Source: Cellvibrio sp. 79 (GTDB lineage Bacteria > Pseudomonadota > Gammaproteobacteria > Pseudomonadales > Cellvibrionaceae). From it: DNA of 64,000 nucleotides. The stretch's first letter is position 1. The number at the start of each line of letters is the position of its first letter. Shown in pieces: positions 36,588 to 43,535 of the stretch. Made by a program: the position numbers and the translations under genes. The stretch spans positions 407,394 to 471,393 of the forward strand of contig MVDH01000006.1 in assembly GCA_003056245.1 (NCBI GenBank), read 5' to 3'. The notes under the pieces are model-generated. The model searched no databases. It saw only the letters and a program-made list of their open reading frames with translations, and was not told the DNA's origin.

Positions 36588-36916
36588 CAACCTTGCCTCA
36601 TCGATTCAGATGTACGTGCATACACATAGCAAGCCTTTCCGTCTTCGCGAACCATACGAGCAGCATTGTTTATCTGACTTGAGCGATTTGAATTATCCTT
36701 AAAGTTATCAATCGAATGCTTTTGCAAATCATAAATTTCGATTAATTTCATTTTGTCGCGTTTTAGAAACTCGTTGAATTTTTCCAGAGCATGAGCTTCA
36801 TTTGCTGCCGACAATACGCAAACGCCTAAAATCCATGATGAACCATCCAGATTCATTGGTGAGTCTTCGCTTAGGGTAGCTTTGTGGTCTATGATCCATA
36901 CTTTTTGGGTGTCCAT
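36587..36916 (-). CDS. Immunity-like small protein (family A, copy 2)
   Basis: A 109-residue protein, distantly related to 86-409 and 37980-38291: VWIIDHKATLSEDSPMNLDG (compare W-(I/L)-x-SF-x-x-RIL-x-x-SPLAM), an Ala-rich segment, and KLIEIYDLQKHS in place of KLELVE. It is the gene before the family B member at 36291 and the two overlap by one base. The Tsi2-like immunity gene (36948-37127) is 31 bp upstream. Probably an orphan or accessory immunity gene; function inferred from context. Confidence 0.55.
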   Translation of the reverse strand: MDTQKVWIIDHKATLSEDSPMNLDGSSWILGVCVLSAANEAHALEKFNEFLKRDKMKLIEIYDLQKHSIDNFKDNSNRSSQINNAARMVREDGKACYVYARTSESMRQG

Positions 36917-36947
36917 AATTTAAGCCCTGAAAAATAAATCGGCTTTC

Positions 36948-37127
36948 TCAGTTATCGTTTTCGCTCTCATTTATTTTTTCAACAATGATTCTTAGCAGCA
37001 TTGAATCGTTTCCCAGCTCAATAGAATCATCACTATCTGGATCTAAAATTTTCAGCTTCTTTTCACTCAATTCCAGTTCTTTCAAAACAGCATGGCGGAT
37101 TAAACGTAATTCGATTTCGCTAAACAT
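36948..37127 (-). CDS. Tsi2-like antitoxin/immunity protein (59 residues)
   Basis: A 59-residue small acidic protein that is easy to miss by length. Its ATG (37127-37125) overlaps the TAG stop of the Tse2-like toxin (37120-37122) by eight bases, ATGTTTAG, so translation is coupled. The sequence begins MFSEIELRLIRHAVLKELEL and is predicted helical throughout, with a net negative charge, as for Tsi2, the 77-residue helical antagonist of Tse2. Sequence similarity to Tsi2 itself is weak; the call rests on position, size and charge. It is followed 31 bp later by the family A gene. Confidence 0.6.
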   Translation of the reverse strand: MFSEIELRLIRHAVLKELELSEKKLKILDPDSDDSIELGNDSMLLRIIVEKINESENDN

Positions 37128-37551
37128 TTTTTGCTACCAATTTTCCCGTAAATTTATTCACATGAACAGCATACTTTTCTGCCCATTTACCAAGCTCTTC
37201 CGCCCATTTCTCTGGCGTAATGTCCGTCAAGGAACGAACACTGTAGTGACCATTAAACTTGTTACCAGTAAGATCTTTAGAAAGGGTAAACCCGGGAGGC
37301 AATGGCGAATCTTTAGGAATAACCCACCAATCACTACCACTTCTGAAGTCTGGCTTATTAAATAGGCTAAGGCCACCGCTTTTATGGTCAATAAGTAATT
37401 GACCTCCAATATTCTTAACTTTTAGGTCAAATTTTTCCGGAGCCACCCTTGGAGGACTAAGCCGAATATAATCGAATCGCGGCTTTGTAGCTCCACCTCT
37501 ACGAAACAAGTCCTCAGGTACTTTTATAAAAAATTCTATTGGTGTGTGCAT
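37120..37551 (-). CDS. Tse2-like ADP-ribosyltransferase toxin
   Basis: A 143-residue small toxin, with no signal peptide. It follows the Tse2 pattern: an N-terminal FRRGGATKPRFDYIRLSPP, a central SGGLSLFNKPDFR, DWWVIPKDSPLPPGFTLSKD, then NGHYSVRSLTDITPEKWAEE and a terminal helix. In Tse2 of Pseudomonas aeruginosa the corresponding stretches are GGTSVFDR, DFVIPDGTDIPPDL and THYTIMP. Tse2 is a type VI secretion effector with a diphtheria-toxin-like ART fold that arrests growth from inside the cell. Delivery is inferred: no secretion domain is fused. A 59-residue gene overlaps its stop and is the probable immunity gene. Confidence 0.7.
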   Translation of the reverse strand: MHTPIEFFIKVPEDLFRRGGATKPRFDYIRLSPPRVAPEKFDLKVKNIGGQLLIDHKSGGLSLFNKPDFRSGSDWWVIPKDSPLPPGFTLSKDLTGNKFNGHYSVRSLTDITPEKWAEELGKWAEKYAVHVNKFTGKLVAKNV

Positions 37552-37576
37552 ACTAAAACTCCTTGCTTAATTAAAG

Positions 37577-37930
37577 TTAGATCTTGCTGTATTCGATCCC
37601 GAACATTTTTTTGTATTTATGACCAACTGATTTTTCCGATATAAAACAACCTATTGCTATCTCTCCGCTATTGCTTGATTCCTCTAAGCTTAAATGAATT
37701 TCAAAATCATCCTCCCCCTCCCACCTGCCATTCTCATACAGAATACTTGCCATTACAGATTCAACCAAAATATCCTGTTCTTTTAGTAGCGAAACCAATT
37801 TTTCAACTGCGGCTTCTTTTGATTCCACTGGCACTACACTGCGACCATAGTAGTAAGCACTACCATCCTGAGGCAATACACTTTGCGGTAGCACCTTGCA
37901 TTTAGTATCAATAACCCAAAAACTTGACAT
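37577..37930 (-). CDS. Immunity-like small protein (family A-related, copy 3)
   Basis: A 117-residue acidic protein. The start at 37930 follows GGGGAAAG. The N-terminal half resembles family A (FWVIDTKCKVLPQSVLPQDG, AAVEKLVSLLKEQDILVESV); the second half differs (WEGEDDFEIHLSLEESS) and adds a distinct C-terminus. It lies 25 bp upstream of the Tse2-like toxin and 49 bp downstream of the family A gene at 37980. Probably an immunity protein against another variant toxin; unproven. Confidence 0.55.
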   Translation of the reverse strand: MSSFWVIDTKCKVLPQSVLPQDGSAYYYGRSVVPVESKEAAVEKLVSLLKEQDILVESVMASILYENGRWEGEDDFEIHLSLEESSNSGEIAIGCFISEKSVGHKYKKMFGIEYSKI

Positions 37931-37979
37931 ACTTTCCCCATAAGGAAATGACATTTAAACGTAAAAAATAAATCAATGT

Positions 37980-38291
37980 TTATTCTTCATCTCTAAATAT
38001 TCCAAACCTAAATTCGCCGGAGAAATTTACTTCTTCTATCAATTGTAAAATATCATCCCGATGCTCACTGTCGGCAAACCATTTTGCGTTTTCAAAAGAG
38101 GAGTTTTGATAGCTTTCTACTAGTTCAAGCTTTGCGTTTTCCAATTGCTGTAGAAGTTGAGATCTAGCATCTTCATTAGAGTGCGCAAATGTAGCACCCT
38201 CAGCAGCAGCGCATTCAGAATCACCCATAGCCAAAGGACTTGCTTTTAGTATCCTTACTCTGAAGGACATAATCCAAAGAGTCTTTTCCAT
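37980..38291 (-). CDS. Immunity-like small protein (family A, copy 4)
   Basis: A 103-residue acidic protein, the closest relative of the gene at 86-409 (see there for shared motifs). It is the first gene of the minus-strand cluster 38291-36291, which runs family A, family A-related, Tse2-like toxin, Tsi2-like, family A, family B. No toxin gene stands directly upstream, so it is an orphan here, unlike copy 1, which keeps a toxin-tail remnant. Confidence 0.6.
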   Translation of the reverse strand: MEKTLWIMSFRVRILKASPLAMGDSECAAAEGATFAHSNEDARSQLLQQLENAKLELVESYQNSSFENAKWFADSEHRDDILQLIEEVNFSGEFRFGIFRDEE

Positions 38292-38407
38292 GTATACACC
38301 CTACCAGCTAATCGAATCGGCTTGCATAATAGAGTCCACTGTACGTAACCTCAATGACCCGCATCACAAGTCTTAACTATGCTCTCGGCGTAAAAGTAAA
38401 CATCATA

Positions 38408-39102
38408 ATGACTATTTACCGCATTCATCCAGATCGCATGAATTATCAATTGCTGTCAATTTCCTCTGACGAGGTAATTAGCAAACTGGGTAAGTCGTAC
38501 CCATTTCATATTGACCCAACACCAAAACCCTACTCTTCCATTTGGAAACCATTAGAAGTTTCGTTCTATGACAGCACATTGGGTAAGAAAAAAACCAAAC
38601 TTCCTGATATCAATATTGATCATGGGCGATTTTTTTTAAATGAAGCGGGCTACAATGTATTATCAACATTGATTGAATCAGATGGGAAATTTTACCCGTG
38701 TCTTTTGGTGAGCAAAGCGGTGTTATTTTCAATGCTTTGAAAATTGCTGAAGATTTTAATGCTCTTGACACAAAGCTCAGCACCAAAAACGATTGGGGTG
38801 ATTTGCAGTCATTAGCTTTTTTTGAAGAAAGACTTGAGGGCAGCAACTTATTCAAATGTCAGTTTGATGGATTTACAGGCTTGTTTTGTAATGATGCATT
38901 TAAAACAGCAGTTGAAAAAGCGAGTTTAAACGGTGTGGCCTTCAGCATCGACCTTGGAAATATATTTCCTCTTGACCAATCAGCGAAAGAATCCATTAAG
39001 CAATGGCAAGTAGGTGCTGGTGAGCCTGCGAACCGCAACATTCGTAATCGCAAGCAACGCATTGTTTCGATAATACGGACAACCAATCGATACCAGATTT
39101 AA
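38408..39102 (+). pseudogene. Imm11 (DUF1629) immunity gene with a frameshift
   Basis: Two frames join into one ~231-residue Imm11-type protein, close to the intact copy at 58510-59124. Up to 38700 the frame from ATG 38408 reads KLPDINIDHGRFFLNEAGYNVL and ESDGKFYPCL; the matching GEQSGVIFNALKIAEDFNAL and KNDWGDLQSLAFFEERL lie one frame back. One T missing from a TTTT run at 38703-38706 explains it. The C-terminus (after DLGNIFPLDQSAKES) runs into the inverted-repeat element at 39010. It is alone on the plus strand among minus-strand genes. Either truly broken or a homopolymer sequencing error. Confidence 0.7.
39010..39080. repeat. Inverted-repeat element, copy 1 (partial)
   Basis: GAACCGCAACATTCGTAATCGCAA and the following ATTGTTTCG-TAATACG stretch match the left end of the full element at 41553-41736. 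The left arm is shortened (GTAGGT...GCCTG) and the right half is lost or diverged after 39080. It forms the end of the broken Imm11 gene. Confidence 0.6.
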
Positions 39103-39145
39103 TTTTTATTACTCACTTAGATATGGCGGCCTACGGACCAAAATA

Positions 39146-39949
39146 TTACTTAAGTGTAAAACTACCTTTCTTTTTCGACGAAATTATTTCGAACACCAAA
39201 TTTTCTCGCCACACTTTACCAATTTGCGCTTCAAAATTATCACTTGGATTAAATCTGCCCGAGTATACGCCAAGGAAGCGCCAAGACATGGGGTTATCAA
39301 TGATTTTCATTTTAGCGCCCTCACCAGTTAGCGAATAATGTCTCCAATTGGAGATTGCGAAACATGGTGATCCTGACATACCTTCACGGGTGGCTGTATC
39401 TACGAAAAAGAAAGTGGTCATACTGTGCCCGAATTCCAGTGAGGACGCCAAACTAGCTCGCTTCCATATTGGCATTAGCCCATTTGCGGATAGACCGAGA
39501 GGAAATCCAGGCAAAAATAGATCAGCACCGAGATCAATAAACATCATGGGGTCATGACCGCCAGAATCTAGAATATCGCGTGCAGGCTCACATACATTTT
39601 CAATGCGAATTACAGCAACATCGACAAGTTGCCCATGAACAGGATGCTCGTACCATGCAATAGAATCATCAGCCTCACTCCCCAATTCCAACGTATATTT
39701 TTTCCAAACAAGCTTGTCATTAAGAAGTGCGGTGGCGTAATAATCACAGAAAGAAGGAACTGCACCTGAGGGATGTCGAGGCTGTCCTGTATCAGGCTTT
39801 CTTCCTGAAAAAACGTGCCAATTTGTGACGAGATACCACTGCTCATTAGATCTAATAAAAAAGCCAGTTGCAGTGCCTAACTGTGCACACTCGTTCGAGA
39901 GTTCCAATTTTGTAATTGCTGTAGTTAAGAAAGTTGCTGTTGCAGCCAT
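39146..39949 (-). CDS. Intracellular trypsin-like serine protease
   Basis: A 267-residue chymotrypsin-fold protease of the Trypsin_2 type with no signal peptide. Visible parts: GTATGFFIRSNEQWYLVTNWHVF (catalytic His in NWHV, about residue 45), LVDVAVIRIEN (catalytic Asp, ~120) and REGMSGSPCFA (catalytic Ser in GMSGSP, ~195). Cytoplasmic trypsin-like domains without export signals recur in bacterial conflict systems. It lies 130 bp downstream of a membrane protein gene on the same strand (40080-40823), so the two may work together. The substrate is unknown. Confidence 0.75.
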   Translation of the reverse strand: MAATATFLTTAITKLELSNECAQLGTATGFFIRSNEQWYLVTNWHVFSGRKPDTGQPRHPSGAVPSFCDYYATALLNDKLVWKKYTLELGSEADDSIAWYEHPVHGQLVDVAVIRIENVCEPARDILDSGGHDPMMFIDLGADLFLPGFPLGLSANGLMPIWKRASLASSLEFGHSMTTFFFVDTATREGMSGSPCFAISNWRHYSLTGEGAKMKIIDNPMSWRFLGVYSGRFNPSDNFEAQIGKVWRENLVFEIISSKKKGSFTLK

Positions 39950-40079
39950 ATAAAGTCCAAAAAATACGAAGAAGTAAGTTGGGTCAGCCCTCTAACATTT
40001 GTAATACGCCAGTGCGCTTTAATTAATACTTTGCTATTGATTGACAAGAAGATCATATAGGAGTCATACATGATCCAAG

Positions 40080-40823
40080 CTACTTACCAGAAACTTTTTT
40101 TTGAGCTGGAGGTATAGCTTCCAAAGTAGCCCCTCCCAGTATTCCTAACTCTTTTAATGATCGCAAGTCTGGTGCCGGAATACCCACTGGAACTCGCTCA
40201 ATAACCCTCCTACTTAAAATTATTTCATTTTTTTCTTTATGCCTAAGTAACCAATCATAACCATAAGCAAATGGACGAACGTGATCTTGAAGAACAAAAA
40301 ATAACTCATCAGTGAGATCATTCAAAGTGTCATACGCTGCTATGGGCAATGTAATGATGCCTATATCTTTTTCAAAAAAAGAACAATCAATCGTGATAAA
40401 CGACTCCCTAATTTCCTTATTAACACGTTCAATTTCTTCGGCAACAACCAAGTCTCTTTTTGTCGGGTCACGAAGTTCAGGGCGCATTGTTGCAGCCTTA
40501 ATACCCTCTTCAACTGTATGCTGAAGATTCACCGTCGCCTCAGAATAACGTTGCAATCTAATAGCTCGGGCCTCCTTCATGTTTTGCAGATAAGATGCAT
40601 CACCAGCAAAATCTTTGGGGGCATAAAAGTTTTCAGGTCGATGATAAAGGATGTAGAAAAACGCTATTGCAACACCACTGGGAAACACACAAGAAAAAAC
40701 AGCCAAAACAATTTGCAACCACGATTGAGTTTGCGAAATACTGATTCCTAAAACAATTTCGGACAACGCAACAAAAAGAAAAATAATTCCAAGAGGTGTA
40801 AGTAATTGTGGCGGTGTTTGCAT
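40080..40823 (-). CDS. Two-helix membrane protein with cytoplasmic domain
   Basis: A 247-residue protein starting at ATG 40823, preceded by ACAGGAG. Two N-terminal membrane helices (~8-28 and ~35-58) are followed by ~185 cytoplasmic residues: helical up to ~130 (LQNMKEARAIRLQRYSEATVNLQ), then a mixed domain with DVAYD-like and RPFAYGYDWLLRHK segments. No known domain recognised. Its orientation and spacing suggest an operon with the trypsin-like protease. It may be a sensor or membrane effector of a defence module, but that is a guess. Confidence 0.6.
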   Translation of the reverse strand: MQTPPQLLTPLGIIFLFVALSEIVLGISISQTQSWLQIVLAVFSCVFPSGVAIAFFYILYHRPENFYAPKDFAGDASYLQNMKEARAIRLQRYSEATVNLQHTVEEGIKAATMRPELRDPTKRDLVVAEEIERVNKEIRESFITIDCSFFEKDIGIITLPIAAYDTLNDLTDELFFVLQDHVRPFAYGYDWLLRHKEKNEIILSRRVIERVPVGIPAPDLRSLKELGILGGATLEAIPPAQKKVSGK

Positions 40824-40974
40824 GTAAACTCCTGTTATTCGCACAAGGCTCATATTGATACCTAATAAATCGGCCTTGTATAGAGTTCGAAGCATAGGCC
40901 ATATCCAAAGAGATTAAAATAACGCCATATTTCAATTTTTAGCTCACATTGACAACCCCACCCTCATCCCCTAA

Positions 40975-41192
40975 CCTGCCCGCGCTGCGGTAAATCCCGC
41001 AGTCGGGATTACGACCCCCGGTAAGTATCTAACCGGCGCGAGACTTTTGTTTCGTGTCCTCGTACAGCTTTGCCTGTTGTTATGGCGGCTGGGCGGGGCC
41101 ACCTTCGGGTGGGCCGGTGTGGTTAGATCCGGTGGTCGTAACCCTGCTCAGTCCGCCCCCATGAATTACGACCTCATGGGGGTAAATGGCAA
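40975..41192 (+). ncRNA. Strongly structured RNA or leader ahead of a short gene
   Basis: GC-rich island in AT-rich surroundings. Nested hairpins: CTGCGG/CCGCAG and AATCCCG/CGGGATT (40988-41013). A long outer stem pairs TTACGACCCCCGG and ATCTAACC (about 41009-41036) with GGTTAGAT and CCGGTGGTCGTAA (41121-41142). Inside are ACAG/CTGT and GGCCACC-TTCG-GGTGGGCC with a UUCG tetraloop. A further stem CCCCATGA/TCATGGGG follows at 41158-41182. The multi-branched fold ends 30 bp before the ATG at 41214. The family is unknown to me; it could be an independent RNA or a regulatory leader. Confidence 0.5.
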
Positions 41193-41213
41193 ATCTAACC
41201 CGAGATTTTTATT

Positions 41214-41531
41214 ATGGATAATACAATTCCCCCTCCCCCGTTTCCGAATACCTGCGTTATTAAACTCGATCAACTCCAATACGCGTTTTACAAAAAATCC
41301 CGCCTTGAAATTCGTTCGCCCACCGGCGAAGCGATTACTGTACTCAGCACACCGGTGCCTGTCGTAACGGATGAGGATGCAATTCATCAACTGTATTGTC
41401 AGACGCTTATATTAGAAATGTTGTTGTATGAAGTTAATGAGCGCCTGAAGTTACCACAGTGGGCAATTAACAGTGTTGCGCGTGTGATAGACAGGATTGA
41501 TTTGCACTTGAAGAAGCAGTTGTCGATGTAA
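41214..41531 (+). CDS. Short protein with Pro-rich N-terminus, DUF3077-like
   Basis: A 105-residue protein starting MDNTIPPPPFPNTCVIKL. A flexible Pro-rich start is followed by a beta segment and two helices (YCQTLILEMLLYEVNERLKL, AINSVARVIDRIDLHLKKQL). The layout recalls the short DUF3077/DUF6124 proteins that are abundant in Pseudomonas; similarity is by architecture only. The gene is preceded by the structured RNA at 40975-41192. The short gene at 55747-56007 has the same arrangement. Confidence 0.45.
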   Translation: MDNTIPPPPFPNTCVIKLDQLQYAFYKKSRLEIRSPTGEAITVLSTPVPVVTDEDAIHQLYCQTLILEMLLYEVNERLKLPQWAINSVARVIDRIDLHLKKQLSM

Positions 41532-41552
41532 GTTTCAGACGAAAAAAAATAG

Positions 41553-41736
41553 CGTAGGTTATGGCGGGGCGCGCAGCCTGAGGAATGAACCGCAACATTC
41601 GTAATCGCAAACAGCATATTGTTTCGAAAATACGAAAAATCAATCAACGTCACATGTATTTTATTTTTTGTGGTTGCGGAAGTATGGTCATGTTGCGGTT
41701 CGTTCCCAGGCTGCGCGCCCCGCCACAACCTACGCA
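41553..41736. repeat. Inverted-repeat (MITE-like) element, copy 2, complete
   Basis: 184 bp with terminal inverted repeats of about 46 bp: 41553-41599 (GCGTAGGTTATGGCGGGGCG to GAACCGCAACAT) and its near-perfect complement at 41691-41736. The ~90 bp core contains CAATCAACGTCACATG and a TTTTATTTTTTG stretch. Apparent reading frames across it are repeated in copy 3 and are byproducts. No transposase is present. Arm length and size fit a miniature inverted-repeat transposable element. Confidence 0.75.
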
Positions 41737-41764
41737 CCAAAATGAAAATTGATAAAACAGAGCA

Positions 41765-42127
41765 TCAACGGGAGCGATGTGTTATACGACCTGCTTTACC
41801 AAGCAACTTGTCAATTTCCGCTATTGCCTGTTTATCGTCAGCAATTCGTTGAGATAATTGTGCCCGCTTTTTATGTAGCTGCTCTGAAAATTCAGGGCAA
41901 AAATAACCCAAATTTTTATAGCGCCGATATCCTTCCTTAATCACAGAAAGACTGAATCCTATCTCTTTTCCTTTTTGAATAAAGGCTAATTCCTCAAGCT
42001 GTGCTTGCCCATATTCCCGATAGCCATTTAAACCGCGCGATGGCGGGGTCAAGATTCCAATTTTCTCGTAATAACGCAGCGTGTCGCGTGCCAATCCTGA
42101 TACTTTTTCGAACTCGGAAATTTTCAT
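41765..42127 (-). CDS. MerR-family regulator
   Basis: A 120-residue regulator. ATG 42127 was chosen because MKISEFEKVSGLARDTLRYY aligns exactly with MerR N-termini. The winged HTH (KISEFEKVSGLARDTLRYYEKIGIL) is followed by NGYREYGQAQLEELAFIQKGKEIGFSL and a dimerisation coiled coil (~80-115). The only candidate Cys lies in YFCPEF, so the metal-ion type is unlikely. It is divergent from the MBL-fold gene at 42191, and the gap carries an operator typical of MerR (42138-42171). Confidence 0.85.
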   Translation of the reverse strand: MKISEFEKVSGLARDTLRYYEKIGILTPPSRGLNGYREYGQAQLEELAFIQKGKEIGFSLSVIKEGYRRYKNLGYFCPEFSEQLHKKRAQLSQRIADDKQAIAEIDKLLGKAGRITHRSR

Positions 42128-42137
42128 CAAGAACCTA

Positions 42138-42171
42138 TTGACTATGGAGTTAATCCACACTTTACCATAGT
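42138..42171 (+). promoter_or_regulatory. MerR-type promoter/operator with 19-bp spacer
   Basis: TTGACT (42138-42143), 19 bp, then TACCAT (42163-42168) form a promoter with the overlong spacer typical of MerR targets. The dyad ACTATGG (42141-42147) and CCATAGT (42165-42171) brackets the spacer. It reads towards the MBL-fold gene at 42191. Confidence 0.65.
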
Positions 42172-42190
42172 TTTAAATGGAGACCACATT

Positions 42191-42961
42191 ATGAAAATTA
42201 CTCAAATTAGAAACGCCACAATCATTCTAGAAATATGCCAGGGTCGCATTTTGATTGACCCTATGCTCGCAAGAAAATCAACATTACCCAAGCTTCGATA
42301 CTACCGTAGCCAAGAGCGCAATCCATTGGTTGAGTTGCCAAAGGCATTTGAAAAGTTACAGAGCAGTATTGAATATGCAATGATTACTCATTGTCAAAAG
42401 GGGCATTTCGATCATTTAGACCGAGCGGGAATCAGATGGTTATTGGACAATAAAATTCAGACATTTTGTACACCTCACGACGCGGCCTATCTCAATAAAA
42501 AAGGTATTCATACTAATATTTTAATAGAAAAATGTAGTCCTTTCTTTGATGGGACAATTGAACAGGTTCCAGCTAAACATGCGAGCGGCTGGCTATCACC
42601 ACTGATGGAGCATGGAACAGGTTACTTTATTAAGCTTCCCAAGGAACCAAGTTTATATCTAATGGGCGATACCATCTTAACCGATGAAATCAGAGCATTT
42701 ATCTGCGCTAACCAACCGGATTACATTATTGCGCCTACAGGAAAAGCGCAATTTGATTTAGGCGCTCCCATATTATTGGATGAAGCAGATATTCTTGAAC
42801 TAGCCTCAATAAGCAACGGAAAAATTATCGCTAATCACATGGACGCTTTAGATCACTGCCGTATTAAACGCGCAGATTTGGCAGAGTTAATCAGCACTCA
42901 CAATTTAATTGCGAAGTTTCTTATCCCGAAAGATGGTGAAACCATAACTCTACCTATATAA
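42191..42961 (+). CDS. Metallo-beta-lactamase-fold hydrolase (UlaG-like)
   Basis: A 256-residue cytoplasmic MBL-fold hydrolase. The N-terminal MKITQIRNATIILEICQGRILIDPML is typical of the UlaG-like group, then the metal site ITHCQKGHFDHLD (~residues 75-87; HxxxxHFDH instead of the usual HxHxDH), YLMGDTIL (metal-binding Asp) and the last His in IIANHMDALDHC. Related enzymes open lactones such as ascorbate-6-phosphate lactone; the substrate here is unknown. The divergent MerR regulator and its operator point to induction by a small molecule. Confidence 0.82.
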   Translation: MKITQIRNATIILEICQGRILIDPMLARKSTLPKLRYYRSQERNPLVELPKAFEKLQSSIEYAMITHCQKGHFDHLDRAGIRWLLDNKIQTFCTPHDAAYLNKKGIHTNILIEKCSPFFDGTIEQVPAKHASGWLSPLMEHGTGYFIKLPKEPSLYLMGDTILTDEIRAFICANQPDYIIAPTGKAQFDLGAPILLDEADILELASISNGKIIANHMDALDHCRIKRADLAELISTHNLIAKFLIPKDGETITLPI

Positions 42962-42994
42962 GAGCCATACAACGCTGCGATAAATTTTGTCCAG

Positions 42995-43143
42995 TGAACC
43001 GCAACATTCGTAATTGCAAGCAACACATTGTTTCGAGAATACGAAAAATCAATCAACGTCACATGTATTTTATTTTTTGTGGTTGCGGAAGCATGGGCAT
43101 GTTGCGGTTCGCTCCTCAGGCTGCGCACCCCGCCACAACCTAC
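42995..43143. repeat. Inverted-repeat element, copy 3 (left arm truncated)
   Basis: Nearly identical to the core and right arm of the element at 41553-41736, from TGAACCGCAACATTCG to GCCACAACCTAC. The outer 35 bp of the left arm are missing. It lies 34 bp after the MBL-fold stop, so the two copies bracket the MerR/MBL gene pair. Confidence 0.7.
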
Positions 43144-43535
43144 CGGCCTTCACAAAAAAATCTTGAATATTAAAAAATTTATAGCTAATTTTTTTTCGTT
43201 TTTTTGGTAACTAAAGAAATAAATTATCTTAAATAATTAATTAAATTTGCGTACTTACTTCGACATTATGATGCACACCTATCAAATAACTAATACTTTT
43301 CAATTAAAAATTAAAAGCAATTAGTTTCGCTTAAATACACATAATGATCATGCTGATCTCATTCTGTATAAAATATTTTTAGCTAACTACCAAATCAATA
43401 ATTACCGTGCTAGGGTGATTTTGGGGCTTAACTGGCCCCAAGGAAAAACACTTAAACATCTGCAAAAAATGGCATACGAATTTTATTTTTATGCCACATT
43501 TTTTGTGTGCAATGGTTTTTTATGAGGATAATAAA
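43144..43535. other. AT-rich upstream region of the FN3 protein gene
   Basis: About 390 bp with no gene. A stable hairpin TTGGGGC-TTAACTG-GCCCCAA is at 43421-43441, in what is likely the 5' untranslated region of the gene at 43536. It lacks a T tract, so it is probably not a terminator. Confidence 0.4.

Noticed and set aside
41399-43210. Similar short frames repeated at 41399-41852 and 42898-43210
   Set aside because: Their similarity comes from the inverted-repeat element, not from a gene family.
43421-43441. Hairpin upstream of the FN3 protein as a riboswitch
   Set aside because: A single stem-loop without a conserved aptamer pattern; not matched to any riboswitch class by eye.
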